Shown here: piece by piece, positions 42,483 to 51,256 of the stretch
Numbering within the stretch: position 1 is the stretch's first letter
How the letters are laid out: every line of letters begins with the position of its first letter
Assembly (NCBI GenBank): GCA_040398425.1
Contig: JBBATZ010000014.1
Coordinates: 6,753-70,752, forward strand
DNA: 64,000 nt
Source of the DNA: UBA7672 sp040398425
GTDB taxonomy: Bacteria; Pseudomonadota; Alphaproteobacteria; Caulobacterales; Hyphomonadaceae
Reading direction: 5' to 3'
The notes under the pieces: model-generated
Database searches by the model: none
Seen by the model: the letters and a program-made list of their open reading frames with translations, nothing else
Told to the model about the DNA's origin: nothing
Made by a program: the position numbers and the translations under genes

Positions 42483-42568
42483 AGCAGAGACGGGCTGTCC
42501 TACCCGCCCGGCAGGTGGATATGATCCGCCTGCCGGGATCGCCTTGGGCGACCGGGAGGGAGTGGGCG

Positions 42569-42934
42569 ATGGCGCTGTTCAATTTCGACTACAAGGACGA
42601 TCCGCTGGCGTCGCACGCGAAGTTCGCGGGGCGGATGCTGGTCAATATCTTCGTGGCGCTGGTTCTGGTCCTCATCGCGCTGGCGATCGGAATCTACGGA
42701 TATGAGTCTACCGAAGGCATGCCCCTGATCGACGCCTTCCTCAATTCGGCGATGCTGCTGGGCGGGATGGGGCCAGTCGCGCCGGAGCTTTATACCGAGG
42801 CGGGCAAGTTGTTCGCGGGAATCTACGCAATCGGCTGTGGCCTCGTTCTGGTGCTGGTTTCAGGCATCGTGCTGGCGCCGGTGTTTCATCGCGTACTTCA
42901 TGCGCTGCACGTCGATGATGACGAGAAGAGCTGA
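42569..42934 (+). CDS. Small integral membrane protein
   Basis: A 121-residue protein with a hydrophilic N-terminus and three hydrophobic segments: VNIFVALVLVLIALAIGIYG, AFLNSAMLLGGMGPVA and AIGCGLVLVLVSGIVLAPVF. The middle segment resembles the pore-loop region of ion-channel-like membrane proteins, but no selectivity filter is clear. A ggaggg site precedes the ATG at 42569. No function is assigned. It is convergent with the Sel1-like lipoprotein, 3 bases apart. Confidence 0.7.
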   Translation: MALFNFDYKDDPLASHAKFAGRMLVNIFVALVLVLIALAIGIYGYESTEGMPLIDAFLNSAMLLGGMGPVAPELYTEAGKLFAGIYAIGCGLVLVLVSGIVLAPVFHRVLHALHVDDDEKS

Positions 42935-42937
42935 GGC

Positions 42938-43570
42938 TTATTCGGTCTTCCCGGCGTCCATTTCGCTGAGCGCTTTCTTTGCATCTTCCGAGCCGAGGTC
43001 AGCTGCGCGCTGGTACCAGTCGCGCGCCTTGCGCGTGTCGTTCATGTAGACGTCCTGCACGTACATGCGCGCGACGGCCATGATCGCCTCGACATTTCCC
43101 TGCGCCGCGGCGCGTTCCATCATCTTGAGGCCGGAGCTTGGCTGCAGCTTGTAGCCGTCCTTGCCGAACGCCATGTGCTCGCCGACCCAGAGCTGTGCGC
43201 CCGCGACGCCCTTTTCGGCGGCAAGTTCCATGTCGGTGAAGCCGCCCTGCTGGGCCATGTAGTCCTGCGAAGCGAGGCGATCCTGTGCGCGCTTGAACAG
43301 CGCCCAGCCATTGCCGCTCTCGGCCAGCGCATCGAGCTGGACGGGATCGTCGGCGACCGCATCGAAAGCGGGTTTCTCGGCGGCAAGTTTTTCGGCGAGG
43401 TCTTTGGCCTTGGCGATCTCGGCCGCCGTGCGCGAGCCGAGTTTCGCGGCCGGTGTGACGCCGCCTTCGGCTGCAGGTTTTACGGTTGCGTCCTCGGTTC
43501 CAGCAACGTCAGCCGGTTTGCCACAGGCGGCGAGGGTGAGCCCCAGAACAGACGCGATCAGGGTGCGCAT
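42938..43570 (-). CDS. Sel1/TPR-repeat lipoprotein
   Basis: A 210-residue exported protein. A lipoprotein signal ends in LTLAAC (MRTLIASVLGLTLAAC). A linker rich in Ala/Lys follows, then Sel1-like repeats (MELAAEKGVAGAQLWVGEHM; MMERAAAQGNVEAIMAVARM; WYQRAADLGSEDAKKALSEM). Sel1 repeats mediate protein-protein contact. Start at 43570 begins the signal, 13 bases after the leuD stop, so co-transcription with leuD is likely. Confidence 0.85.
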   Translation of the reverse strand: MRTLIASVLGLTLAACGKPADVAGTEDATVKPAAEGGVTPAAKLGSRTAAEIAKAKDLAEKLAAEKPAFDAVADDPVQLDALAESGNGWALFKRAQDRLASQDYMAQQGGFTDMELAAEKGVAGAQLWVGEHMAFGKDGYKLQPSSGLKMMERAAAQGNVEAIMAVARMYVQDVYMNDTRKARDWYQRAADLGSEDAKKALSEMDAGKTE

Positions 43571-43583
43571 CAAGACAGCCACC

Positions 43584-44189
43584 TCAGGCAAGCCACGGGC
43601 GGGAAAGCTTCCGCTGGTCTTCGAAGGCGGTGATCTCGGCGGCGCGTTGCAGCGTCTCGCCGATGTCGTCGAGGCCGGCCAGAAGGCTGGCCTTGCGGCC
43701 CTGGTCGATGTCGAAGTGATAGACCTTGCCATCCGGCGCCGTGACGCTCTGCGCGGCGAGGTCGATATTGAACATGTGGTTTGGCCCGCCGGCCTGTTCC
43801 ATGAGGCTGTCCACGACCTCACGCGGCAGCATGACGGGCAGGAGGCCATTCTTGAAACAGTTGTTGTAGAAAATGTCCGCAAAGCTCGGCGCGATCACGA
43901 CGCTGAGCCCCTGGTCGAGCAGCGCCCAGGGCGCGTGCTCGCGCGAGGACCCGCAGCCGAAATTCTCCTTGGCGATCAGGATCGCGGCGTGCTGGTAGGC
44001 CGGCTTGTTGAGCACGAAGTCGGGATCGGGCGTGCCGTCGGACTTTGTCTTGAAGTCGAAGAACAGGCCCTTGGCCAGACCTTCGCGTGAGACCGTCTTC
44101 AGGAACTGCTTTGGAATGATCTGGTCCGTGTCGATGTTGGCGATCGGCAGCGGGGCGGCGGTTCCGGTGAGATGGGTAAACGGTTTCAT
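43584..44189 (-). CDS. leuD: 3-isopropylmalate dehydratase small subunit
   Basis: A 201-residue swivel-domain subunit of isopropylmalate isomerase, partner of LeuC (2-isopropylmalate to 3-isopropylmalate). The LeuD signature is FGCGSSREHAPWALLDQG; others are DTDQIIPKQFL and FKNGLLPVMLP. Normal length. It is on the minus strand, 10.8 kb from leuC and 3.2 kb from leuB; a Sel1-like lipoprotein follows 13 bases later. Confidence 0.96.
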   Translation of the reverse strand: MKPFTHLTGTAAPLPIANIDTDQIIPKQFLKTVSREGLAKGLFFDFKTKSDGTPDPDFVLNKPAYQHAAILIAKENFGCGSSREHAPWALLDQGLSVVIAPSFADIFYNNCFKNGLLPVMLPREVVDSLMEQAGGPNHMFNIDLAAQSVTAPDGKVYHFDIDQGRKASLLAGLDDIGETLQRAAEITAFEDQRKLSRPWLA

Positions 44190-44249
44190 GGCGGAGTGTA
44201 TCGCACGGGAAATCGGGCGGAGGAAATAGGCTCCGGCAGGACCACCCGC

Positions 44250-45098
44250 TCAGCTTGATGCTTCCGAGAGCACCAGCGTCGGGACGTTCATTGTCTGGTC
44301 GCGCACCGAGAAGACGCGGGTGCCGGCGCGGCGGCCGGGGCGGATGGAGGTGACGGCGATGTTCTGTGCGATCAGGCGTGAATGGGCGGCCTCGAGGTCC
44401 GGAACTTTCCACGACAGGCCCCAGAGCTTGTCGGGCTGGTTGCCGATGCCGCCGGTGAGCTTGTGTGCGAGTTCGATCGTAAGTCCGCCGATGCGGAAGA
44501 ACATCAGGCGCATGTCCCAGTCCGGGTTCGAGCGGTCGAGCGCGAGGCGCAGGCCAAGTCGGGCGCCATAGAGGGCGGTGGCGCGATCGGGGTTGGCGGT
44601 GTTGATCACGACGTGGTCGAGCGAGGAAATGACATCTGGCTTGGCGGGTTTGCAGGTCAGCGGGTCTGGCGCCTTCCGCTGCAGCAGGAAGATACGGACG
44701 CCGTGGGTGTGGGCGTCGTCGATGCGGGTGCGCGACCAGTAGCGCGCCTTGCCGGAATAGGGATCGACGCTTTCGGAGGCGATGATCTCGTCCGGACGCA
44801 GGCCGCGCCGGTCAAGATTGGTGCGGTCGCCGGCGAGGTCGTCGGAGCCCAACACCAGCGTCTTCAGCCCGACACCGTCCTGGTCGATCATGGCGTGCAG
44901 CCGGCGCGCGAGCGGACCGCCGCCGGTGGGCGACATGATCTCGAGCGCGGTGTTTTCGAGCTGGTAGATGACGGTGGCAGAGCCGCCTGGGTCGGACGAA
45001 CGCCAGTCCGGTTCGCGGCCGAGGAGGTTGGTGTAGCAGTTTTCCGCTTCGTCGAGGGACGGGCAGACAAGCAGGACGTGGTCGAGACCGGTAATCAT
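44250..45098 (-). CDS. VOC family protein, two-domain
   Basis: A 282-residue protein with two glyoxalase-like modules (DHVLLVCPSLDEAENCYTNL at the start, and SLDHVVINTANPDRATALYG near 165). It resembles the Glyoxalase_3/VOC-like proteins with unknown substrate. Ribosome binding site is weak. It lies upstream of leuD, with 60 bases between, on the same strand, and could be co-transcribed. Confidence 0.8.
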   Translation of the reverse strand: MITGLDHVLLVCPSLDEAENCYTNLLGREPDWRSSDPGGSATVIYQLENTALEIMSPTGGGPLARRLHAMIDQDGVGLKTLVLGSDDLAGDRTNLDRRGLRPDEIIASESVDPYSGKARYWSRTRIDDAHTHGVRIFLLQRKAPDPLTCKPAKPDVISSLDHVVINTANPDRATALYGARLGLRLALDRSNPDWDMRLMFFRIGGLTIELAHKLTGGIGNQPDKLWGLSWKVPDLEAAHSRLIAQNIAVTSIRPGRRAGTRVFSVRDQTMNVPTLVLSEASS

Positions 45099-45125
45099 CG
45101 TGTTGGGTTCATTGCAGAATGGCCG

Positions 45126-45797
45126 TCATGTGTTCCGGAACGATTCGAGCGTTCGCTTCTGCGCACCATCGTCCGCAAAATTGGTCGGGGCAAGCCAGTG
45201 GTCCAAGGCGGTGTGGAGAGGCGGCCATTCGGCATCGGTGATCGCATACCACGTGGTGTCGCGGGACTGGCCCTTCACCACCATGTCGTTCCGGAAGACG
45301 CCTTCGAAGACAAAGCCGAAGCGTTCGGCGGCGCGTTTCGAGGCGAGGTTGGCGTCGTTGCACTTCCACTCATAGCGGCGATAGCGGAGGGCGAAGACGT
45401 GACCGGCCATGAGGCTCAGAGCCTCGGTGGCTTCCGGCGTGCGTTTCAGTCGCGGGCCGAAGGCGACGCAGCCGATCTCGGCGCTTCCATGGGCTTCACG
45501 GATGCGCATGTAGGTCGCCATGCCGAGGATGTCTCCGGATTGCGCGCTGCGGATGACGAGGGTGCGCCACCGTTCGGCGGCATGCTGAGCGGTCAGGAAG
45601 TCGATGAGCGCGCTGGCGGTGGGGAAGGGCCCGACGGGCATCCATTGCCAGAGTTCCGCATTGGCCTGTCCGCCTACGGCGTCGAACAGGCCGGTGGCGT
45701 GCGCGATGGGGTCGAGCGGTTCGAGGCGCACGCGTCGGCCCGGCAGCGGCGTGAGGCCGGGCGTCGGGCGCGGGGTCCAGGTGGAGAGGTCGACCAT
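45126..45797 (-). CDS. GNAT N-acetyltransferase, RimJ/RimL-like
   Basis: A 223-residue GNAT protein of the RimJ/RimL subtype (GRRVRLEPLDPIAHATGLFDA start; AEIGCVAFGPRLKRTPEATEAL acetyl-CoA region; KCNDANLASKRAAERFGFVFEGVFRN). Members acetylate N-terminal amino groups or small molecules. It precedes the two-domain VOC gene by 27 bases on the same strand. Confidence 0.87.
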   Translation of the reverse strand: MVDLSTWTPRPTPGLTPLPGRRVRLEPLDPIAHATGLFDAVGGQANAELWQWMPVGPFPTASALIDFLTAQHAAERWRTLVIRSAQSGDILGMATYMRIREAHGSAEIGCVAFGPRLKRTPEATEALSLMAGHVFALRYRRYEWKCNDANLASKRAAERFGFVFEGVFRNDMVVKGQSRDTTWYAITDAEWPPLHTALDHWLAPTNFADDGAQKRTLESFRNT

Positions 45798-46285
45798 ACT
45801 GGCGGATTAGGGCGGGCAGAGACGCTGCGCAAGTTGGGTCGCCTGACTGATGCCCGCGAGTCCGCGTTCGGAACAGGTTTCGCGCGCGGCTTCGTCCCAG
45901 CAGGTGCAGCAACACGCGGCGCGCGAGAGCGGCCCGAAAACGATCAAACTTCATCGATCGGCGACAACGGGTGGCAACCATCACCTGCTAGAGTCGAATC
46001 ACGTCGGAAGGGTGCTCGCGACACGCCGAAGACGGGCAGCGGAAATCCTGTCGGTTAGTTCAGGAAATGCTGCGCCAAAGCCACACCTGGCCGTCGATCC
46101 GCATGCTGAGTGAATGCGGGTTCATTGTGATGGCAATCGCGCCCCTATCTCGGCGTTGCGGCTCAAGCTTCGCCGCAATCACGTCCAACTGCCGCCCGTG
46201 TTGCGTGGCCTGATGTTCGCATCGGAACCGCTCGCACGGTTCGTACATTCAAGCTCAGGCCCCAGACACGGAGGGCGGGATTGAT
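45798..46285. other. Intergenic region, 488 bases, no gene seen
   Basis: Between the RimJ-like and HlyIII genes, which are divergent. Open frames here are fragmentary, without ribosome binding sites or family resemblance. No tRNA-like cloverleaf or clear terminator was seen. It likely holds the two divergent promoters and possibly decayed sequence. Confidence 0.5.
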
Positions 46286-46987
46286 ATGAGCACGCACGTT
46301 TCTCTCACCCCGGCGCAGACCGAGGCCGTGAAAGCCTACTGGTATCCGCAGGCGCGCCGCAGCGAATGGCTGGCCGATGTGATCGTGCATGTGGTCGGAA
46401 TCGTGCTGGCGGTGGCGGGCTGCATCATCCTGATTGTGACAGCTGCGCAATCTGGCAGTGTGAAGCTCACGGCGGCTCTGGTTGTCTATTCGGCCGGGCT
46501 GCTCGCCATGCTGGGCGCGTCGGCGCTGTACAATTCGAATACCAACGAGAAGCTTTCGCGCCTGCTGGAACGGGTCGACCTGTCGGGCATCTTCATCATG
46601 ATCGCGGCGTCCTACACGCCCTTCATGCTGGCCAAGCTGGACGGACCCATGGCGTGGACGGTGCTGGCTATCGTCTGGGCCGTGGCGCTGGCGGGTGTGG
46701 CGATGAACCTGCTGGTCCGCTGGAACGCGCCCAAGGTCTATATCGCCATGTACCTGGTGCTCGGCTGGGCCGTTCTGTCGATCATGGACAAGCTTATCCA
46801 TGCGATGTCGCCGCTGGGCCTTGGCCTGCTGGCGGCGGGCGGGGTGCTCTACACGATCGGCGTGGTGTTCCACGTCAACAAGAAGCTGCCGTTCAATTCG
46901 GCGATCTGGCACGGGTTTGTGGTGGCGGCGGCGTCCTGCCACTTCGCGGCGATCTATCTCGATATCGCGAGTTCGGCAGCGATCTGA
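46286..46987 (+). CDS. Hemolysin III family (HlyIII/YqfA) membrane protein
   Basis: A 233-residue seven-TM PAQR-like protein. Signatures are VDLSGIFIMIAASYTPFML, the SALYN-type segment (GASALYNSNTN) and the C-terminal metal-binding part (KKLPFNSAIWHGFVVAAASCHFAAIYL) with His residues. YqfA/HlyIII proteins are presumed zinc-dependent membrane hydrolases; haemolytic activity is not implied. A gagg site precedes the ATG and a terminator follows. Confidence 0.93.
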   Translation: MSTHVSLTPAQTEAVKAYWYPQARRSEWLADVIVHVVGIVLAVAGCIILIVTAAQSGSVKLTAALVVYSAGLLAMLGASALYNSNTNEKLSRLLERVDLSGIFIMIAASYTPFMLAKLDGPMAWTVLAIVWAVALAGVAMNLLVRWNAPKVYIAMYLVLGWAVLSIMDKLIHAMSPLGLGLLAAGGVLYTIGVVFHVNKKLPFNSAIWHGFVVAAASCHFAAIYLDIASSAAI

Positions 46988-47012
46988 GCCGCGACCGGAT
47001 CACTGGAACAGG

Positions 47013-47040
47013 AAGGCCCGGTCACAAGCCGGGCCTTTTG
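47013..47040 (+). terminator. Intrinsic terminator after HlyIII gene
   Basis: A 9-bp stem aaggcccgg (47013-47021) with ccgggcctt (47029-47037), a 7-base loop, then tttg. It lies between the convergent HlyIII and phaZ genes. Confidence 0.82.
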
Positions 47041-47050
47041 CTTTGGCGGC

Positions 47051-48265
47051 CTACTCGACCGACAGGATCACTGACCGGACGGTGGGATAGATCTGGTTGT
47101 CCCACTTCTTGCCCGAGAAGACGCCGTAATGGCCGACGCCGGGCTGGAGGTGGTGACTCCTTAGGCGTGGCCTCAGTTTCGGGGTTAGCTCGTGCGCAGC
47201 GGCGGTCTGGCCGACGGCGCAGATGTCGTCGCGCTCGCCTTCGACCGTCAGCAGCGCCGTGCGGGTAATCTTCGAGCAATCCACGGGCTCGCCGTGATGC
47301 TTGATGCGGCCGAGCGGCAGGCGCATTTCCTGGAACACCCAGGCGACGGTCTCGAGATAGAACTCTTCGGTGAGGTCGAGGACGGCAAAGTATTCGTCGT
47401 AGAAGGTCTTGATCCGCTCCGCCTCGTCCTCTTCGCCCTCGACCAGATGCTTGAACAGGGTCTTGTGGGCGTCGACGTGCCGCTCGGGGTTCATCGACAT
47501 GAAGGCGGTGAGCTGCATGAAGCCCGGATAGACCCGGCGGCCCCAGGCGGGCAGCGGGAAGGGCACGGTCGAGATCAGGTTGTTACGGAACCACTCGATC
47601 GGGTGGTCTGTCGCCAGCTTGTTCACCGCGGTCGGGTTGATCCGGCAATCGATCGGACCGGCCATCAGGGTCAGCGAGCGGGGCTCGCACGGGTGTTTCT
47701 GAGCAGCCATCACGGCGGTCGCGACCATGGCCTGCACACAGGGCTGGCAGACGGCAACGATATGGGCGCCGGGACCGAGGTGCTCCATCATCTTTATAAG
47801 GTAGTCGACATATTCCTCGAAGCCGAAGCGGCCGTGTGACAGCGGGACGTTTCGGGCGTTCTTCCAGTCGGTGATGTAGACGTCGTGATCCTGCAGCATG
47901 GTCTTCACCGTGTTGCGCAGCAGGGTCGCGAAATGGCCGGACAAGGGGGCGACGATGAGAACGCGGGGCTGGGGCGCGTCGATGTCCTTCCTGAAGTGCA
48001 GCATCCGGCCGAAGGGCAGGTCGAGGGCGACTTCCTCCGCGACCAGCGCATCGCGATTTTCCACCATCACCGACTTGATGCCGAAAGGTTGCGATTCATG
48101 CGTCAGCTTGGCGCGTGTCGCCATCTCGAGCGCGGCCATAATCTGCCGGGCATAGGGAGTATCACCGGCACCATGGAGGGCAGGTCGCATCTGAAGCGCG
48201 GCAAGGGCAGCAGCGCGAAACGGCGCGGATGCCTGCATCTGGGCTTCGTAAATGTGGTACCACAT
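47051..48265 (-). CDS. phaZ: Intracellular polyhydroxyalkanoate depolymerase
   Basis: A 404-residue cytosolic alpha/beta hydrolase of the PhaZ1 type, acting on PHB granules to mobilise stored carbon. It has the nucleophile Cys173 in the modified lipase box AVCQPCVQAM, the PHB_depo_C-terminal His region (LQPGVGHYGVFSGKKW), and HFATLLRNTVKTMLQDHDVY as oxyanion/cap region. It begins MWYHIYEAQMQASAPFRAAA, which is typical. No other pha gene is in the window. Confidence 0.93.
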   Translation of the reverse strand: MWYHIYEAQMQASAPFRAAALAALQMRPALHGAGDTPYARQIMAALEMATRAKLTHESQPFGIKSVMVENRDALVAEEVALDLPFGRMLHFRKDIDAPQPRVLIVAPLSGHFATLLRNTVKTMLQDHDVYITDWKNARNVPLSHGRFGFEEYVDYLIKMMEHLGPGAHIVAVCQPCVQAMVATAVMAAQKHPCEPRSLTLMAGPIDCRINPTAVNKLATDHPIEWFRNNLISTVPFPLPAWGRRVYPGFMQLTAFMSMNPERHVDAHKTLFKHLVEGEEDEAERIKTFYDEYFAVLDLTEEFYLETVAWVFQEMRLPLGRIKHHGEPVDCSKITRTALLTVEGERDDICAVGQTAAAHELTPKLRPRLRSHHLQPGVGHYGVFSGKKWDNQIYPTVRSVILSVE

Positions 48266-48392
48266 ACCCGGTGCGCTCTATTCTTAGGCAGATGCGTGAT
48301 CGTTCCAGCTTCTGTAACGAAGCCTAGTTCCATCCATACTGCACTGCGACATACGATTGCATAACTAGATTAAGGGCAAGGAAAACGCCGTT

Positions 48393-49049
48393 ATGGCAGG
48401 CGCAAAGCTCACTATTTCGAGCAGGAACTACTCTTCGTGGTCTTTACGGGCATGGCTTTGCTGCCAATTGGCGGGCCTGGACGTAGACGTTGAGAGTGTT
48501 TCACTCGACGATCCAAACAACCGGGCCGAGCTTTTGTTGCTCAGCCCGACGGTCATGACGCCGCGACTCGAGCATGCTGGAGCCAGCGTGTGGGATACTT
48601 TCGCCATCGCTGAGTATCTTGAGGAAGAATTCCCCAATAAGGGCCTGCTGCCGGCCGAGAAGGTCAAGCGCGCGCACTGCCGCTCGATCATGGGCGAGAT
48701 GCATGGCGGCTTCTACAATCTGCGGTCGGCCCTGCCGATGAACCTGCGCGCCCGCTATCCCGGCTTCCGGGTGTTCACCGGCGCCAAGGGCGATATTCGC
48801 CGGGTGCTGACGATCTGGTCGGAATGCCTCGACCAGTCTGGCGGGCCGTTCCTGTTCGGCGACAAGCCGACGCTGGCAGACGCCATGTATGCGCCCGTCT
48901 GCACCCGCTTCGTGACCTATGACGTCGCGCTTGATGGCAAGGCTGCCGCCTATCGCGACACGATCATGAACTGGGCCCCGATGAAGCGCTGGGCCGAGGA
49001 CGCGAAGGCCGAGCCCATCGAGATCGAGGAACTCGATATCGAGTTTTGA
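48393..49049 (+). CDS. Glutathione S-transferase family protein
   Basis: A 218-residue GST. The N-terminal thioredoxin-like domain has ISSRNYSSWSLRAWLCCQLAG with the Ser-containing active site typical of the zeta/YfcF-like group. The C-terminal helical domain ends with RWAEDAKAEPIEIEELDIEF. A ggaa site precedes ATG 48393. It is divergent from phaZ. Confidence 0.87.
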   Translation: MAGAKLTISSRNYSSWSLRAWLCCQLAGLDVDVESVSLDDPNNRAELLLLSPTVMTPRLEHAGASVWDTFAIAEYLEEEFPNKGLLPAEKVKRAHCRSIMGEMHGGFYNLRSALPMNLRARYPGFRVFTGAKGDIRRVLTIWSECLDQSGGPFLFGDKPTLADAMYAPVCTRFVTYDVALDGKAAAYRDTIMNWAPMKRWAEDAKAEPIEIEELDIEF

Positions 49050-49076
49050 GGCTAACAGAGTTTGCTGCTGCCTTGG

Positions 49077-49101
49077 CCCTCTCCCCACAAGGGGGAGAGG
49101 G
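49077..49101 (+). terminator. Hairpin downstream of GST (repeat-like)
   Basis: A perfect 10-bp stem ccctctcccc (49077-49086) with ggggagaggg (49092-49101), loop acaag. No T tract follows. Such gagggg hairpins occur as dispersed elements in many proteobacteria, so it may be a repeat as well as a stop for transcripts from either side. Confidence 0.5.
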
Positions 49102-49149
49102 GTTACAATAGCTCACATTCAGAGCGTGGCGAGGGATTTGGAGGCGGAA

Positions 49150-49701
49150 TTATAGCCCCGCGCCCGCCAGGTTAGGCATCAGGCCGATGATCTTGCCGGA
49201 GAGGTGTTCGCGGCTGATCGGCTTTGGGGTCCAGTCGGTGAGGCCCATCGATATGACTCGCCCGAGCCCGTTACGTTCCGCCTCGGTGACGAGGCCGAGG
49301 ATCGGGATGTCAGACCATGGAGTATGGCTGCGCCGGACCCAGCGCACGACATCAGCGCCGGTCATGATCGGCAGGTCCAGGCTCAGCAGCATCAGGTCGA
49401 ACGAGCGCAGCGACATCAGGTCGATGGCGGATTGTCCGTCCTCGACCTCGATCGCGGAGATGCTTGGGCCTGCGAGCAGGACGCGCAGCACACGGCGATG
49501 ATAGGCGTCAGCCTCGGCGATCAGGATGCGCGCGCAATCGTGCGGACCCTGAGGGTTGGGCCGTGACGGCGCCTGCATCGCGCGATGCAGGTCGCCGAGC
49601 GGACCGAACGTGTCGAACGGTTCCTGTGCGGCCTCGGTCGAGCCCGATGCAGCATCGTCTCTGAAGAGCCAGTCACCGACTTTTGCGAGTTGCGAGCGCA
49701 T
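49150..49701 (-). CDS. Pseudo-receiver domain protein (phospho-Asp replaced by Ser)
   Basis: A 183-residue protein with a disordered N-terminus (about 1-55) and a CheY-like receiver (about 57-183). The acidic pair is weakened (IAEADA where EDN is usual). The phospho-acceptor position is Ser107 (LMLLSLDLPIMTG aligned to LILMDVQMPVMDG). The Thr and Lys positions are kept (LGLVTEA, WTPKPIS). This predicts that it cannot be phosphorylated as usual; a scaffold or allosteric role is possible. It has no output domain and no adjacent kinase. Confidence 0.72.
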   Translation of the reverse strand: MRSQLAKVGDWLFRDDAASGSTEAAQEPFDTFGPLGDLHRAMQAPSRPNPQGPHDCARILIAEADAYHRRVLRVLLAGPSISAIEVEDGQSAIDLMSLRSFDLMLLSLDLPIMTGADVVRWVRRSHTPWSDIPILGLVTEAERNGLGRVISMGLTDWTPKPISREHLSGKIIGLMPNLAGAGL

Positions 49702-49823
49702 GAAAAACCCACTGCGTCCCCCGACGCCTTTTCAGCGCCTAACTTCGGCTCTTGGCGCTAAGGAGCGGTGTGGGTAGACGGGTGAATTGGCGCAGTCGCG
49801 CTAACCATGCCGCGTGTCGAAAT

Positions 49824-49854
49824 GAAAAAGCCCCGGCGTCGATGCGCCGGGGCT
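49824..49854 (-). terminator. Terminator of the DUF3089 gene
   Basis: A perfect 10-bp stem agccccggcg (49829-49838) with cgccggggct (49845-49854). On the minus strand it is followed by a T tract (aaaaa on plus at 49825-49829). It lies about 20 bases after the DUF3089 stop. Confidence 0.8.
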
Positions 49855-49876
49855 CTTCGATTTGATTCAGTTTTCG

Positions 49877-51151
49877 CTACGGACGAGCCGCTTTCCACGC
49901 AGCTGCCTGTTTACCGACAACATCGACCAGATCACCCATCGCGATGTTGGCGTCGACCAGGTGCAGGCCCCAGTTCGGATCAGGCTTGCCCTGCGCCATC
50001 ACGTCATTGCCCGGATCGTCGATGCGCGCATCGTTCGGGTCGGCGTTGAAGGTCGCTTTGAGATAGACGTGACCTGCCTCGTGCACGCATTCGGTGGTGG
50101 TGAGGCCCGGCGTCATCACGAAGGGCGTAGCGATCGTCTTGCCTTTCACCCACGTCTTGTCGGCGGTCGACCAGTAGGCTTTCGGGTTGGTCGCGACGCC
50201 GCCGCCCAGAGCCGCCGGATTGGTGCAGACCGCTTCCGTGCCATCGCCGCTGCGGCCGAACATCGCCTTCTCGGCGGGTGGGATGTTGGAGCGGAAGGTC
50301 GAGAACGAGATCACGCAGCCGGTCTGGCTGGCGGATTTGCAGGTCGGAATATTCCTGAAGGTGCCGCCGACATCCTTGCCAAGGGGCGCCTGCACCGACG
50401 AGCCCATGATGATGGCGGAGATGAGCTTGGCCTGATCGGGCGTGCCGTCCACTTTCGACGCGATGAGCCGCATGATCTGTCCCGAGCCCTGGCTGTGGCC
50501 GACAATGACCACGCCGCGTCCCTTGTTCTCGTTGGCGAGATACCAGGCCCAGGCGTCATCGACATCGTTGTTGGCGTCAGCCGGCGTGCCACGCGTCGGC
50601 ACGGCGCCGGCGCCGGACATGCGTGCGCGCAGGGCCCCGAGCGAGAACTGGCGGTACATCGGCGCGAACAGGCGGCACTGGCTGCCGAGGCGAGCGAACT
50701 GCGCCTTCACCACGTTGAGTTCTTCAGGGCCGGGGACGAGATCGGACTGGGTGAAGGGGTCGAGCGAGACGGTGGGGTAAACGTAAAAGCAGTCGATCGG
50801 GGCGTTGGGATTGGGCGTGAACTTTTCGATCGTCGTCGATCCGTCGGCTTTCACGATGGTAGCGTCGAGGTTCACGTCGCAGGCGTTGCTCGTGATGCCT
50901 GGCTTGCACAGCCAGCTGGCGGCGACGGAATAGTCCGTGCGCGGAGAAGCGGCAGCAGCAGTTGCGGGTGTTGCCGATGCGACTGGTGCTGGGGCAGGCG
51001 GGTTCGGAACCTGCGGCTTGAGATCTGCCGCAAGGGTGGGGGCGACCGGGATCTGCGGTGCGCGGCCCTGATAATCGCCGCCCCACAGACAGCCAGACAC
51101 CAGTAGGGCGGAGGCCAGGGCTACGCCCCCGGCCAAATGTGAGCGTTTCAT
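49877..51151 (-). CDS. DUF3089 family alpha/beta hydrolase lipoprotein
   Basis: A 424-residue lipoprotein (signal ending in LLVSGC, MKRSHLAGGVALASALLVSGC). The mature part has FYVYPTVSLD and a GxSxG nucleophile elbow (IVGHSQGSGQIMRLI). DUF3089 proteins are exported alpha/beta hydrolases, probably esterases of unknown substrate. Start ATG 51151 begins the signal. A terminator follows on the minus strand. Confidence 0.83.
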   Translation of the reverse strand: MKRSHLAGGVALASALLVSGCLWGGDYQGRAPQIPVAPTLAADLKPQVPNPPAPAPVASATPATAAAASPRTDYSVAASWLCKPGITSNACDVNLDATIVKADGSTTIEKFTPNPNAPIDCFYVYPTVSLDPFTQSDLVPGPEELNVVKAQFARLGSQCRLFAPMYRQFSLGALRARMSGAGAVPTRGTPADANNDVDDAWAWYLANENKGRGVVIVGHSQGSGQIMRLIASKVDGTPDQAKLISAIIMGSSVQAPLGKDVGGTFRNIPTCKSASQTGCVISFSTFRSNIPPAEKAMFGRSGDGTEAVCTNPAALGGGVATNPKAYWSTADKTWVKGKTIATPFVMTPGLTTTECVHEAGHVYLKATFNADPNDARIDDPGNDVMAQGKPDPNWGLHLVDANIAMGDLVDVVGKQAAAWKAARP

Positions 51152-51256
51152 GTGTCTCTCCCGGATCTTGTTTTGGGCCACACTGACCCCTCAGGAGAAA
51201 GCTTGTCCAGCGCGGGCGAAGGTCAAGCCGGCGTGAACGTGCTCAGCTCGCGCGCC

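Noticed and set aside
44382..46058. A 558-residue open frame on the plus strand across several minus-strand genes
   Set aside because: It lies antisense to the VOC and GNAT genes and has no family resemblance; the high GC content keeps antisense frames open.
45798..46285. tRNA or small gene in the gap
   Set aside because: A gtcgaatcac segment looked like a T-arm, but no cloverleaf could be completed and no ORF was convincing.
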